Numbered from the stretch's first letter, positions 6,404 through 15,039 are shown. The stretch is 21,100 nt of DNA from Magnetococcales bacterium (GCA_015232865.1 JADFYU010000040.1:1-21100), one strand, 5' to 3'. The notes: generated from the sequence alone by a model not told the origin. Made by a program: numbers and translations.

Positions 6404-8911
6404 CTAATTAGAACCTGTATCCGGTTGTTTGGCGTAGCGGTGGTAGATCTCCTCTATGGATTCAAAATGTTCCCGATAGATTCCCTCCGGAGCAATCTGA
6501 AAACCACACACTTTGTCCAGCATGGCAACCAACTCGACAATAGCCAGTGAATCCAACACGCCGGTGGATACCAGGTGCTTCCAATCGGGATCTTTGATCA
6601 GCGGCGAGAGGGTGCGTATTTTTTTTTGAATTAAGTCTAAAAAATGATCATATTGACCGTTCCAGGTTTGGCTCTCAACCGGGGGTTCGTTGGCGGCATC
6701 GTCGATATAGCCAAACCGCTCCTGCAAAATATTCCAATAAAGATCGGTATGTTCCTCCGGCAGAAGATGGGCGGCGTCCACCAGCCGGTCGGGATTCATA
6801 AAACCGTCTTCTTCCAGTAAGGGGGTGCACAGATCGATAAATTGGATCATCTGCTCGGTGCAGAGTGCCTTCATTTTTTCATAAAAAATATGTTGATAGG
6901 CGTAGCGTTGCGCCGGGCTGCCGGTAATGGGCCATTGGCTGTCGTTGTTTTCTATGTTGAGCGGATGGGTGGGAATGCCGGTCATATAGGCCAGCCGTCC
7001 TGGCCAGACCTTCTTTAACGTGGCGAAAAACTCCCGGTACTGGTCAACGGATTGTTGAATTCGCGCCATGGGATCGGGGCTGACGGCAAACAGGGTCCGA
7101 CATTCCGGCTCGCCGCACTGGATGATCAAAATATCCCGCCGTTTAAGCTGGGGAATAAGCTGGCCGAAAAAAGCGAAGGCACGCCTCCAGTTGTCTGCCC
7201 AGAGCAGGCCGACCCAATGGGCGTGAATCTGTCGGAAACGGTTGTGATGGGAGGTCTGGGTTGACCAGAACAGGCGAACATGACTGTCGCCGACCAGATG
7301 AATGGTACTCTCCTGGGCGGCTAAAAATCGGTCGAGATTGTTGATGCGGGAGATCTTGCCGCTGGATGTCTTGCTCAGCCAGCCCTTGGGAACGCAGGCC
7401 AGATCGAGCCGAATATCAAACAGAACCTCCAATGTCTGGCCCAGCTCAGCACAAATACGGTTTCTCTTCGCCAAAGTCAAAGGAGTGCGAGGTTCAAAAA
7501 GAACGGTGATTTTTTCCGAATCCAGACGGTTATCCAGATTGCCCAAAGCCGCCACCCGACCCGGATGGACCTCCGGGTGTCCATTGACCTGCTCCTCCAG
7601 ATCCTGGGGATAGATGTTTTTGCCGTTATGAATGATTAAATCCTTGCTCCGACCACATAAATAGAGCGCCCCGTCGTCATCCAAAAACCCCAGATCCCCG
7701 GTCGGCAACCAGCCTTGATCATCGATAGGCGGGTGGCCATAATAGCCCGCCACCGTCGAGGCTCCCTTCAACATCACCTCTCCGACCTGCTCACCTTGCC
7801 GCCGACAACGAATCTGGATCTGTACCGAATCCAAGGGGTAGCCACAGCTGAATAAAACCTGTTGATGAGGCTCCGGGGGCGGATCTTCCAACAACCATGG
7901 CCGAATGATCTCCACCATTCGCCGTTGCAGCGCCGCCCGTTTGACCATCAGAGCGGTGGGAGCGGTAGCCGGTGGCGTCTGGGTGGCGGCAAAAACATTT
8001 TCGGCCAGGGCGTAACTGATGGCCAGTTGCTCTGGCCTGACGCCGAACGTCCGGCTGAATTTTTGCAAAGCACCGATGGAAACCGGTTCGGAACAGTTGA
8101 TAAATGCCCGTACATTCGATAGGTTGTACCGTCTCTTTCCCCGACTTAACAAAGAGAAGGAAAAGTTGGGCAGCCAGCAGAGCGTGCCGTTGAATTGTTC
8201 CAATAACTGGAGAAAAACCTCCGGGTTGGCCGCCCAATCGAAGGTATCGACATGGGTGACGGGGGTTTGGGTCAATAACGGCAGCAGGTGAGCGGTAATC
8301 AACCCCATGTCATGATAAAGGGGTAGCCAGTTGACAATGTGATCTGATTTGGCGTTCAGTCCGATGGCGGAACCATAGGCGGTGATCTGGCTTTTAAGCT
8401 GATCACCGCGAATGGCCACCGCTTTTTGCAGGCCGGTCGAACCAGAACTGCACTGTAAAAATAAAACGTCGCCTGGTTTTTTTCTTAAACCCGGATAATC
8501 ATGAAAACCCGGCGTGCTGACTGTGGGACGGTGATCGGCGGTGAGGAGCGCCGGACAGATCTCCCGGTCCTGCTCTTCGCCGATAAACAGGCAGGGTTCA
8601 AACCGATCTTGGTAGTTTTCAATCTTTTTTTGATAGACCTCTCCCCGGATTTTATGGCTGGGATAGGAGATGAATGCCGGAATTTTTCCCGCTAGAAGCG
8701 TGCCGTACCAGGCGGAAATCATGGCTAGATTGGTGCGGCCAAAAATAACCGCAACCGGCTCGGGACGGCGTGCCAACAGGTCGGCCCAAAGCCGACATTC
8801 GGTTAAAAATTGATCCGATCGGATGGGGGTGACCTGCTGCGTTTGAACACTGTAGAGATAAAAAAGCGGGTAGGCGGGCTGAGTCAACCGATTAAAGAAA
8901 GCTGGAATCAT
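6404..8911 (-). CDS. fatty-acyl-AMP ligase / SGNH-type hydrolase / acyl carrier protein fusion
   Basis: An 835-residue protein with three modules. Residues 1-530 are an adenylate-forming ligase of the fatty-acyl-AMP ligase type: P-loop CSSGSTGLQK (154-163), WLPLYHDMGL (195-204), SCGYPL (355-360), TGDLG (404-408), GRSKDLII (420-427) and catalytic Lys519 in KTSSGK. Residues about 536-735 are an SGNH-like domain with VGDSH (nucleophile Ser543), GEPECR (600-605) in place of GxND, and DAAH (712-715). Residues about 750-830 are an acyl carrier protein with the phosphopantetheine serine at Ser788 in GVLDSL. Known ligases of this class activate fatty acids with ATP and pass them to a carrier. Here the carrier is in cis and the SGNH module could then move or release the acyl group, which is inference. 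The start ATG has only a weak GAG upstream. The final acceptor is unknown. Confidence 0.87.
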   Translation of the reverse strand: MIPAFFNRLTQPAYPLFYLYSVQTQQVTPIRSDQFLTECRLWADLLARRPEPVAVIFGRTNLAMISAWYGTLLAGKIPAFISYPSHKIRGEVYQKKIENYQDRFEPCLFIGEEQDREICPALLTADHRPTVSTPGFHDYPGLRKKPGDVLFLQCSSGSTGLQKAVAIRGDQLKSQITAYGSAIGLNAKSDHIVNWLPLYHDMGLITAHLLPLLTQTPVTHVDTFDWAANPEVFLQLLEQFNGTLCWLPNFSFSLLSRGKRRYNLSNVRAFINCSEPVSIGALQKFSRTFGVRPEQLAISYALAENVFAATQTPPATAPTALMVKRAALQRRMVEIIRPWLLEDPPPEPHQQVLFSCGYPLDSVQIQIRCRRQGEQVGEVMLKGASTVAGYYGHPPIDDQGWLPTGDLGFLDDDGALYLCGRSKDLIIHNGKNIYPQDLEEQVNGHPEVHPGRVAALGNLDNRLDSEKITVLFEPRTPLTLAKRNRICAELGQTLEVLFDIRLDLACVPKGWLSKTSSGKISRINNLDRFLAAQESTIHLVGDSHVRLFWSTQTSHHNRFRQIHAHWVGLLWADNWRRAFAFFGQLIPQLKRRDILIIQCGEPECRTLFAVSPDPMARIQQSVDQYREFFATLKKVWPGRLAYMTGIPTHPLNIENNDSQWPITGSPAQRYAYQHIFYEKMKALCTEQMIQFIDLCTPLLEEDGFMNPDRLVDAAHLLPEEHTDLYWNILQERFGYIDDAANEPPVESQTWNGQYDHFLDLIQKKIRTLSPLIKDPDWKHLVSTGVLDSLAIVELVAMLDKVCGFQIAPEGIYREHFESIEEIYHRYAKQPDTGSN

Positions 8912-9082
8912 GGCTCAATTATTGACAGTTTTCGCTGTCTCCTCAACGGCAATGGTTTTGATTCACCACGGCACAGAATAAGACGCCGGAGCGGATCTAG
9001 CAAGATCAAAATAAGATCAACCATCTACCGGCTATTTTTATGATTTTGTTTTGCATTGTCTTGATTTTGCCCTGAGTTGGTA
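8912..9082. other. upstream region of the acyl-ligase fusion gene
   Basis: No gene is seen. GACAG (8924-8928) and CTGTC (8935-8939) form a 5 bp hairpin just upstream of the fusion start and could affect its translation. TTGATTCACC near 8960 matches a core block of the palindrome elements that follow, but its flanks do not align well. No clear promoter could be assigned. Confidence 0.35.
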
Positions 9083-9249
9083 AGACTAAAAACAGCGGTT
9101 ATCGGCATGTGCCTGGCACAACCCATTGATTCACCTGGTAAAACAGGAGAAGATCTGATCACCAATCAGGAGACGGCGACTACTTTTGTTTCGCCAGGTG
9201 AATCAAGAACTTCTGCCATGTGCATGCGTTCAACTGCCGAATTTAGGTT
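9083..9249. repeat. long palindromic element A (about 167 bp)
   Basis: The stretch folds back on itself about position 9166. Over the 56 outer bases the two arms match at about 38 positions (68 percent) without gaps. The shared core TTGATTCACCTGG is present in both arms. A small central hairpin CTGAT-CACCA-ATCAG (9155-9169) sits at the tip. The right end reads CAACTGCCGAATTTAGG. A 24-base block (9115-9138) recurs in element B with two differences, so A and B are copies of one element. It carries no credible open frame. A MITE-like or structured-RNA element are both possible. Confidence 0.75.
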
Positions 9250-9329
9250 TATGGGGATAAGGGAAACTTGTTAATGAAGAAAAAAATCATAAAAAACCAT
9301 GGTTTGATCTGTTGTGTCGCTGAGTCCGG

Positions 9330-9504
9330 GTTGAACCTAGATACGGCAGTTGTAAGCACGCAATCGGCACAACCTCTTGATTCACCTGGCAAACTAGAAA
9401 AAAGTCTCATCACCAATAAGGTGACTTCGATTTTTTCTAGTTCACCAGATAAACCAATATGTTGCACCGCTTACGCACTTCCAACTGCCGAATCTAGGTT
9501 GAAC
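9330..9504. repeat. long palindromic element B (about 175 bp)
   Basis: Arms 9330-9403 and 9431-9504 are inverted copies of 74 bases each, matching at 58 positions without any gap, with perfect inner ends (CTAGAAAAAA). The tip holds a TCACC-AATAA-GGTGA hairpin (9410-9424). The right end reads CCAACTGCCGAATCTAGG, as in element A. All ten transition-type mismatches between the arms become G-U pairs in minus-strand RNA, leaving 68 of 74 positions paired on that strand only. It ends 36 bases before the yqaA-like start. Confidence 0.82.
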
Positions 9505-9540
9505 GGTCCGCATCATTTTCAACACATTTGCGCCTGACCG

Positions 9541-9972
9541 ATGTTGGACTGGGGTCTTGGCGGACTGTTTGTCAGTGCGTTACTGGCGGCGACGATTTTG
9601 CCGCTCTCTTCGGAGGCGGTCTTGGCCGGGCTCTATTATTCGGCTGACCATGATCCCCGCTGGCTCTGGCTGGTTGCCACGGCTGGAAATGTCGGTGGAT
9701 CGATGGTCAACTGGTATCTGGGAAGAGAGACCCTGCGCTGGCAGCATGAAAAATGGTTTCCGCTTCAGGCCGAACAGTTGCATGCGGCCCAAAGCCGGTA
9801 TCTCAAATGGGGGCGGTGGAGTCTGCTGTTGGCCTGGGTTCCGGTGATCGGTGATCCGCTGACCTATGTAGCCGGGCTGTTCCGCACGCCGCTTCTATTC
9901 TTTACCGTACTGGTTTTCATGGGCAAGGGCGGGCGATATCTGCTGCTGCTTTGGGTGTTGTCCGGGGAGTGA
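9541..9972 (+). CDS. yqaA: YqaA-family (DedA-like) inner-membrane protein
   Basis: A 143-residue integral membrane protein of the small YqaA branch of the DedA/SNARE-associated family. Family features are LPLSSEAVLAGL (about residues 21-32), a glycine-rich NVGGSMVNWYLGR (50-62) and the conserved block WVPVIGDPLTYVAGLFR, followed by a C-terminal hydrophobic helix ending in GKGGRYLLL. DedA proteins are linked to membrane lipid transport and envelope homeostasis; the substrate of this branch is not established. The ATG has no clear Shine-Dalgarno sequence. It sits just downstream of palindromic element B, and its stop codon abuts the stop codon of sbcC on the other strand with no base between them. 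Confidence 0.82.
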   Translation: MLDWGLGGLFVSALLAATILPLSSEAVLAGLYYSADHDPRWLWLVATAGNVGGSMVNWYLGRETLRWQHEKWFPLQAEQLHAAQSRYLKWGRWSLLLAWVPVIGDPLTYVAGLFRTPLLFFTVLVFMGKGGRYLLLLWVLSGE

Positions 9973-12900
9973 TCAGGCCACCGCCAACCGGATCTTGCTT
10001 TTGCCGCCGCCTTGAGTGACGACCTGAACCTGGACGCCGATTCGCTCGGTCAGGGCCGGAACATGGGAGATGACGCCAACCACCCGGCCTGTGGCGTGGA
10101 GAGCCTCCAGGGCAGAGACAGCCATGTTCAGACTGCCCTCATCCAAGGCTCCAAACCCTTCATCGATAAACAGGCTCTCAATCTGAACGCCTCGGTTTCC
10201 GCTCATGCTGGCCAAGCCCAGAGCCATGGCCAGGGAGGCCAGAAAACGTTCTCCTCCCGATAGATTGGCAATACCTCGAACCTCTCCGCCCATCTCAAAA
10301 TCGACCACCTGTAGAGAGAGGTTGCCCTCGTGGGATCGTTGCAGACCATAGCGGGGGGTCAACGCCTTCAGATGGTGATTGGCCAGCTCAATCAGGCGGT
10401 CCAAGGTCAGGCTTTGGGCAAATTTTCTAAATTTATCACCCTCGTTGGAGCCGATCAAATCATCCATCTTATTCCAGAGTCGGCAGACGTTTTGTTGTTC
10501 CTCAAATTGGTTGAGCAGAGATGAGGCCCGCTTTTTTATGCGGTCGTCCTCATGCAGTCGCCCGCGAACCACCGAAAGTTGCTCTTCCGCCTGCTCCACA
10601 GCCTGTTGTTGTTGCTTCAACCGCTCTGTTGTCTGCTCAAAATCTTCTGCTGGCCGGTCCTGTTGCAACTGTTCGGCCTGCTGTTTTTGTAGCAAGAGCA
10701 GTTGATAACTGCTTTGGTTCAGTTTCTCTTGCAGAGCCTCTTTTTCCTGTTGAGCGGTGACCAATTCTGCCTCTTTCCAGTCCAGTCCCTGTTCCAGTTG
10801 CTGCTGGGAGAGCTGAAGCGTTCGGCACCTGTCCTCTAAAATCGCCTCTGTTTCAATCTGCTCCCCATCGGCCTTTTTCATCCGCTCTTGTAAATCTTTC
10901 TCCAGGCCGCTCAAACGGGCCATCTCTACCTGAATGGAGGTTTGGTTTCTTTGGGCCTGTTGTCGCCTCTCTTCGGCTTGAGACAGCGCCCCCTCCAGGG
11001 CGGCTCGGACGGTCTGGGTCTTTTCGCCATTGAATAGCTCGGATCGCTCGTTCTTGAGCTTGGTCAGACGTGCACGGATTTCCACCACCTCCTGTTGGGA
11101 TCGCCGTAGAGCTTGCTGAGCCGACAGCCGTTCACTTCGCAGAATGTGTTGGGCGTCGTCCAGCTTTGTGATGACCTCCTGGGCCTGCGTCAAGGCGGCC
11201 TGGCGTTTGAGCCACTGCTCTTGTTTTGTTCGACAGTCGGCCAAAACCGATCCGGGGTCACGCCGGGCGGCCTGGGGCCAGTGGGAGGGCAGGGCAGGGT
11301 ATTGATTCAATCGTTTCTGACGCTCATTCTGGGCGTCTTGGTAAAGACCAATGGATTGGTTGGCGGTCTGGATTTTTTGATTCTCCGCCGCCAAAAGAGC
11401 CTGGTTGGCCATCAAGTCGCTGTTGATTTGGTTGAGCTGGCTGCGATTTTCTGTCAGAGCCTGATTGATACGGTGAGATTCGGTCTGGTTGGTTAAAAGA
11501 TGGTTGAGTTGCTCTTCGTCCTGTTGTAGCCCTCTCTCCCAGGTTGTCAGCAGAGCTGAAAAAATTGGTCGATCTTCCGCTTGCGGTCGCTTGGCGGTGC
11601 GGGTGTGTCGTTGAGAAAATTCGGCGTGTCGGTGCAAGATGTTCCACTGGTCCTGCCACCGCTCCAGACCCTGTTCATTCTCCTGGATTAAGCGCTCTAC
11701 CGCCTGGAGATGGCTCTCTTGTTCGGTTTTGATCCGCTGTTGTTTTTTAATGGTCTGTTCTTTTTGTTTGTAGAGAGCCTGCTCTTGTCTGACCAACTCA
11801 GCAACCCGGTTGGCTTGCGCTTGAGCCAGTTTGGTCAGGGGTTGATCGCTGGATTTCAAGGGGTGTTCGGTGCCCCCACAAACCGGGCAGGGGTGCTGTT
11901 GGATCAAAAGCGCCCGCAGAGCCAATGCCGCCTCTCCCGCTGTCGCCTGGGCCAATTGGTCGGCACGCCGGGCCTCGTCCAGCTTCAGGGTATTGTTTTG
12001 AAATTGCTGATTGATCTGTTCGAGCAGAATCTGCTCGTCCGCACTTTCCTCGGTCAGGCGGTGAATTTTTTCCTGATGGTCCTGGATCTGTTGCTGACGA
12101 ATTTGAGCTTCGTCGGTCTCGTGCAACAGTTGCCGCAGGTTCAGAAGCAGCGCACGATCTTTATTCAGCTTTTTTTGCAGGCTTGAAGGGTCTGCGGCCT
12201 GTTGAAGTCGTTGTTGCAGGGTGCGTGCTATCTTTTCATCGGCTTCAACCGTTTGCCGACGCTGTTCCCACTCCTGTTGCAAGGCGGTCATACGGGCTGA
12301 AATCCGGCTCTGGTTCTGTTTGGTCGCGGTGATGTCAGCCGCCAGTTTATCCATCTTTTCAGCGGTTTGGTGATAGTTGACCAGGTCTGTTTCCATCTCG
12401 GTCAACCGGTCGACAAAATCCTGATAAGATTGGTGGGTTTGAAGCCAGTTTTTGTTCTCCTGGTCGGCTTTCTCCAGCTTTTTCCGGTTGGTCGCCCCGT
12501 TTTCCAACTCCTGATCAATCTTTGTCAGCCTTTTTTGGTCGGCCTGTTGCAAAACCACTCCCTGGCCTTCTCGCTCCTGTTCGGTTTGAATCCGGCTGTC
12601 GAGTTCGGTCGCGCGATTGAGAGGGGTTTGAGCCTGTTTTAAAACCTGCCGAGCCTGTTCAAACTGCTGGCTGGCCTGGCCAAACAGCCGAATAACCTCC
12701 TGGTTTTGTCGGGCAAGATCAAGGCATTGGGTTTGGATTCTGGCCAACTCGTCGGCAAACGCCCTATGGCGGTCCCGGCTCTGTTGCCACTGGTTGTATT
12801 CCGGGCGCAGACCATGGGCCTGTCGAGCCTGGGCGAGGCGGGCATAGTGGGGTTGGTTTTTGTCAACCTCTGCCTGCCGTTGTTGCAGGTCGGATTGGGC

Positions 12901-13737
12901 GGCGGCGCACTGTTGTTCCAATGCCTGTCGCCTCTGATGCCAATCCCAGGCTTTTTGGAGTTGAATCAAGCTGGTCTTGAGAGTCGAGCCGTTGGCTTTT
13001 GCCAAGTCAATCTCTTGTTCGAGCTGCTGGCGTTCTTCAGCACTCAACGGGCGGTTTTCCCCCAGCTGAGTGTTGATTCGAGCCAGTGTCGTTCGCTCTT
13101 TTCTGGCCCGTTCATGGACGGCAATGGAAATTTTGGAGTAGAGACCGGTTCCGGTCAAAGCCTCCAGCAAAATACCCCGCTCGTTTTCATCGGCTTTCAA
13201 AAAGGCGTCAAACTCTCCCTGAGAGAGCAGTACCGTGCGGCTGAACTGTTCAAACTCCAACCCGACCCGTTTTTTGATTTCAGACAGGGATTCACTCTTT
13301 TTTCCCCCCAGAACCGTCCCGTCCTCCAGGTTGATCAGGGATAGCTCTTGAGGGAGCAGGTTGCCGGAAATTTTCCGCCTGGCCCGGCGCACCATCCAGC
13401 GGGCACGATATTTTTGTTGATCCTGTCCGACAAAATCCACCTCCGCATACCCTTCGACAGCCGAAGTTCTCAAAATGGTTCGCACATCGTTGGCGCGCAA
13501 CAACTGGGCCTGTTTTTTGTCGGTCTCTCGTTGGCTGATCCGTTTGAGCTGATTGGTGCGAGGAATCTTATCGTAAAGAGCCAGGCAAATGGCGTCGAGC
13601 AACGTGCTTTTTCCCGATCCGGTGCGGCCGGTTATGGCAAAAATTCCCGCCTCCGAGAGTGGGGGCGAGGAGAAATCAATTTCGAACTCGCCGACCAGAC
13701 TCGCCAGGTTTGCACCGCGAACCGCTAAAATCCTCAT
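9973..13737 (-). CDS. sbcC: SbcC, ATPase subunit of the SbcCD nuclease
   Basis: The SMC/Rad50-type ATPase subunit of the SbcCD complex, which cleaves DNA hairpins, long palindromes and protein-blocked ends. It is 1254 residues, longer than the roughly 1050 of E. coli SbcC. Walker A is GRTGSGKST (37-45), the zinc hook for dimerisation is CPVC (617-620), the ABC signature is LSGGE (1159-1163) and Walker B is LFIDEGFGALD (1189-1199). Between the two ATPase halves, about 200-600 and 640-1080 are Gln/Glu/Arg-rich heptad coiled coil, with the hook near the middle as expected. Its ATG overlaps the sbcD stop by 4 bases (ATGA), a sign of translational coupling. Its end abuts the convergent yqaA stop without a terminator. 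The assignment is firm. Confidence 0.96.
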   Translation of the reverse strand: MRILAVRGANLASLVGEFEIDFSSPPLSEAGIFAITGRTGSGKSTLLDAICLALYDKIPRTNQLKRISQRETDKKQAQLLRANDVRTILRTSAVEGYAEVDFVGQDQQKYRARWMVRRARRKISGNLLPQELSLINLEDGTVLGGKKSESLSEIKKRVGLEFEQFSRTVLLSQGEFDAFLKADENERGILLEALTGTGLYSKISIAVHERARKERTTLARINTQLGENRPLSAEERQQLEQEIDLAKANGSTLKTSLIQLQKAWDWHQRRQALEQQCAAAQSDLQQRQAEVDKNQPHYARLAQARQAHGLRPEYNQWQQSRDRHRAFADELARIQTQCLDLARQNQEVIRLFGQASQQFEQARQVLKQAQTPLNRATELDSRIQTEQEREGQGVVLQQADQKRLTKIDQELENGATNRKKLEKADQENKNWLQTHQSYQDFVDRLTEMETDLVNYHQTAEKMDKLAADITATKQNQSRISARMTALQQEWEQRRQTVEADEKIARTLQQRLQQAADPSSLQKKLNKDRALLLNLRQLLHETDEAQIRQQQIQDHQEKIHRLTEESADEQILLEQINQQFQNNTLKLDEARRADQLAQATAGEAALALRALLIQQHPCPVCGGTEHPLKSSDQPLTKLAQAQANRVAELVRQEQALYKQKEQTIKKQQRIKTEQESHLQAVERLIQENEQGLERWQDQWNILHRHAEFSQRHTRTAKRPQAEDRPIFSALLTTWERGLQQDEEQLNHLLTNQTESHRINQALTENRSQLNQINSDLMANQALLAAENQKIQTANQSIGLYQDAQNERQKRLNQYPALPSHWPQAARRDPGSVLADCRTKQEQWLKRQAALTQAQEVITKLDDAQHILRSERLSAQQALRRSQQEVVEIRARLTKLKNERSELFNGEKTQTVRAALEGALSQAEERRQQAQRNQTSIQVEMARLSGLEKDLQERMKKADGEQIETEAILEDRCRTLQLSQQQLEQGLDWKEAELVTAQQEKEALQEKLNQSSYQLLLLQKQQAEQLQQDRPAEDFEQTTERLKQQQQAVEQAEEQLSVVRGRLHEDDRIKKRASSLLNQFEEQQNVCRLWNKMDDLIGSNEGDKFRKFAQSLTLDRLIELANHHLKALTPRYGLQRSHEGNLSLQVVDFEMGGEVRGIANLSGGERFLASLAMALGLASMSGNRGVQIESLFIDEGFGALDEGSLNMAVSALEALHATGRVVGVISHVPALTERIGVQVQVVTQGGGKSKIRLAVA

Positions 13738-14999
13738 GCTGTCCGCTCTTTCGGATTGAGTTGCTCGGCCAAAATCTCCGCAAACGCCCGGCTCAATTCC
13801 GGGTCGGGATCGTGGTCATATTTTTCTTTGTGAAGCCGTTGAAACACCTCCTCCGGGTCGATTTCATCCAAAGATCGGCAAGAGGTGGCGTCGGCCAGGG
13901 CGTTGTTCTGGCCGCGAGTGACGGCCTGGATGCCGGCCAATCGCACCGCTTTTTCCGACAACGCCTGCTCAATCTGCGCTCGCAGTCCCGGTTCCGGCCC
14001 GTTGAGTTGAACCACCACCTCCAAAAAAGGTCTGAAATCCGCTTCGGGTTCCGGGGTTGGCAAAACCAAGCCCTTTAATGCCGAAAGTACCTCCGGCAGC
14101 AAAGCGGCCCCTTGGTCTGGAACCCGCAGGTAGGGGACGGTCCGGGGCACCTTGATGGCGTATTGATTTTCGATGTGTCCCGACTCATTCAGGCAGATGA
14201 CTCGAACCCCATGCCGATAATCCCGCTCTGTAACCGACAGCGGCAACGGAGAGCCGGAGTAGCGCACCGACTCCCGGCCACCGACCCGCTGGGCTCGGTG
14301 CAGATGGCCGAGGGCAACATAATCGACGCAGTCGGGAAACAGATCCACTGGCAAGGCCTGCTCGCCACCACTGATGATTCGTCGTTCGCTCAGTTGGGAA
14401 ATCTCACCTCCCTGCATGTAACAGTGGCCGGTTAGGATCAAGCCGCAGTTGGGTTTGAGCCTTTTTTGACACTCGGCAACGGTCTGGGAATAGATCTGTC
14501 GGATACCGGCAACGATGGGGTCGCTGTTTTCCGTTGTTCGGGTGGTCTGGGAGGGCAGGTCGGCCTGGCGCAGATACGGGATGGCGGCCAGCAGTGCGCG
14601 TTCTCGCCCCTGTTTGTCCAGCAGGGGAATAATAAATTTTGACCAGTCCAATTGGCCGTCAAGATGGGGCAGGCGGCCGATAGATCGGACCCCGAAAGCG
14701 TGAAAAAGCGGATTGGGGGCCTCCAAACGACTGGCGGAGTCGTGGTTGCCCCCCAGCAAGATGATTTGCAGCAACGGTTGCTTGAGGTGGCACTGCTTGA
14801 TGAAATCGAAAAGCTGATTTTGAGCGCTGGCTGGCGGGTTGACCGAATCAAACAGATCACCCGACACAATCAAAACATCGGCCTCCTGTTCCTGGATACA
14901 CTCCCGCAGCCAATCCAGAAAGGCCCCTTGTTCCCGAAATCGGGAAAACCCATGCAGTTCATGTCCCAGATGCCAATCAGCGGTGTGGATGATCTTCAT
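13734..14999 (-). CDS. sbcD: SbcD, nuclease subunit of the SbcCD complex
   Basis: The Mre11-type metal-dependent nuclease partner of SbcC, 421 residues against about 400 in E. coli. The phosphoesterase motifs are all present and in order: DWHLGH (Asp8, His10), GDLFD (47-51), GGNHD (83-87), TGHCYMQ and ALGHLHRAQ. These residues bind the two Mn ions at the active site. The C-terminal third is the more variable capping and SbcC-binding region. Only 40 bases separate it from the P-loop/GAF gene upstream, and it overlaps sbcC by 4 bases downstream, so the three genes are probably one transcription unit. The start is the natural MKIIHTADWH N-terminus; the ribosome site is weak (GGGAA about 12 bases upstream). 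Confidence 0.95.
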   Translation of the reverse strand: MKIIHTADWHLGHELHGFSRFREQGAFLDWLRECIQEQEADVLIVSGDLFDSVNPPASAQNQLFDFIKQCHLKQPLLQIILLGGNHDSASRLEAPNPLFHAFGVRSIGRLPHLDGQLDWSKFIIPLLDKQGRERALLAAIPYLRQADLPSQTTRTTENSDPIVAGIRQIYSQTVAECQKRLKPNCGLILTGHCYMQGGEISQLSERRIISGGEQALPVDLFPDCVDYVALGHLHRAQRVGGRESVRYSGSPLPLSVTERDYRHGVRVICLNESGHIENQYAIKVPRTVPYLRVPDQGAALLPEVLSALKGLVLPTPEPEADFRPFLEVVVQLNGPEPGLRAQIEQALSEKAVRLAGIQAVTRGQNNALADATSCRSLDEIDPEEVFQRLHKEKYDHDPDPELSRAFAEILAEQLNPKERTA

Positions 15000-15039
15000 G
15001 TGTGTTGGCAGTTCCCAATCAGGGGCTGAGGATTCTGTC

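Noticed and set aside
9083..9504. CRISPR array
   Set aside because: Only two repeated units, each an inverted repeat of about 170 bp and not a short direct repeat with unique spacers. No cas genes are present.
9083..9504. Insertion sequence with terminal inverted repeats
   Set aside because: No transposase frame and no target duplications could be seen. A MITE-like nature remains possible but is not claimed as a mobile element.
9268..9537. Small plus-strand frame (MKKKIIKNHG...) crossing palindrome B
   Set aside because: It runs through both arms of the palindrome, has no ribosome site, and its residues simply reflect the repeat.
12706..13344. Plus-strand open frame of 212 codons inside sbcC
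   Set aside because: Antisense shadow of the Gln-rich coiled-coil coding sequence. SbcC has all family motifs on the other strand.
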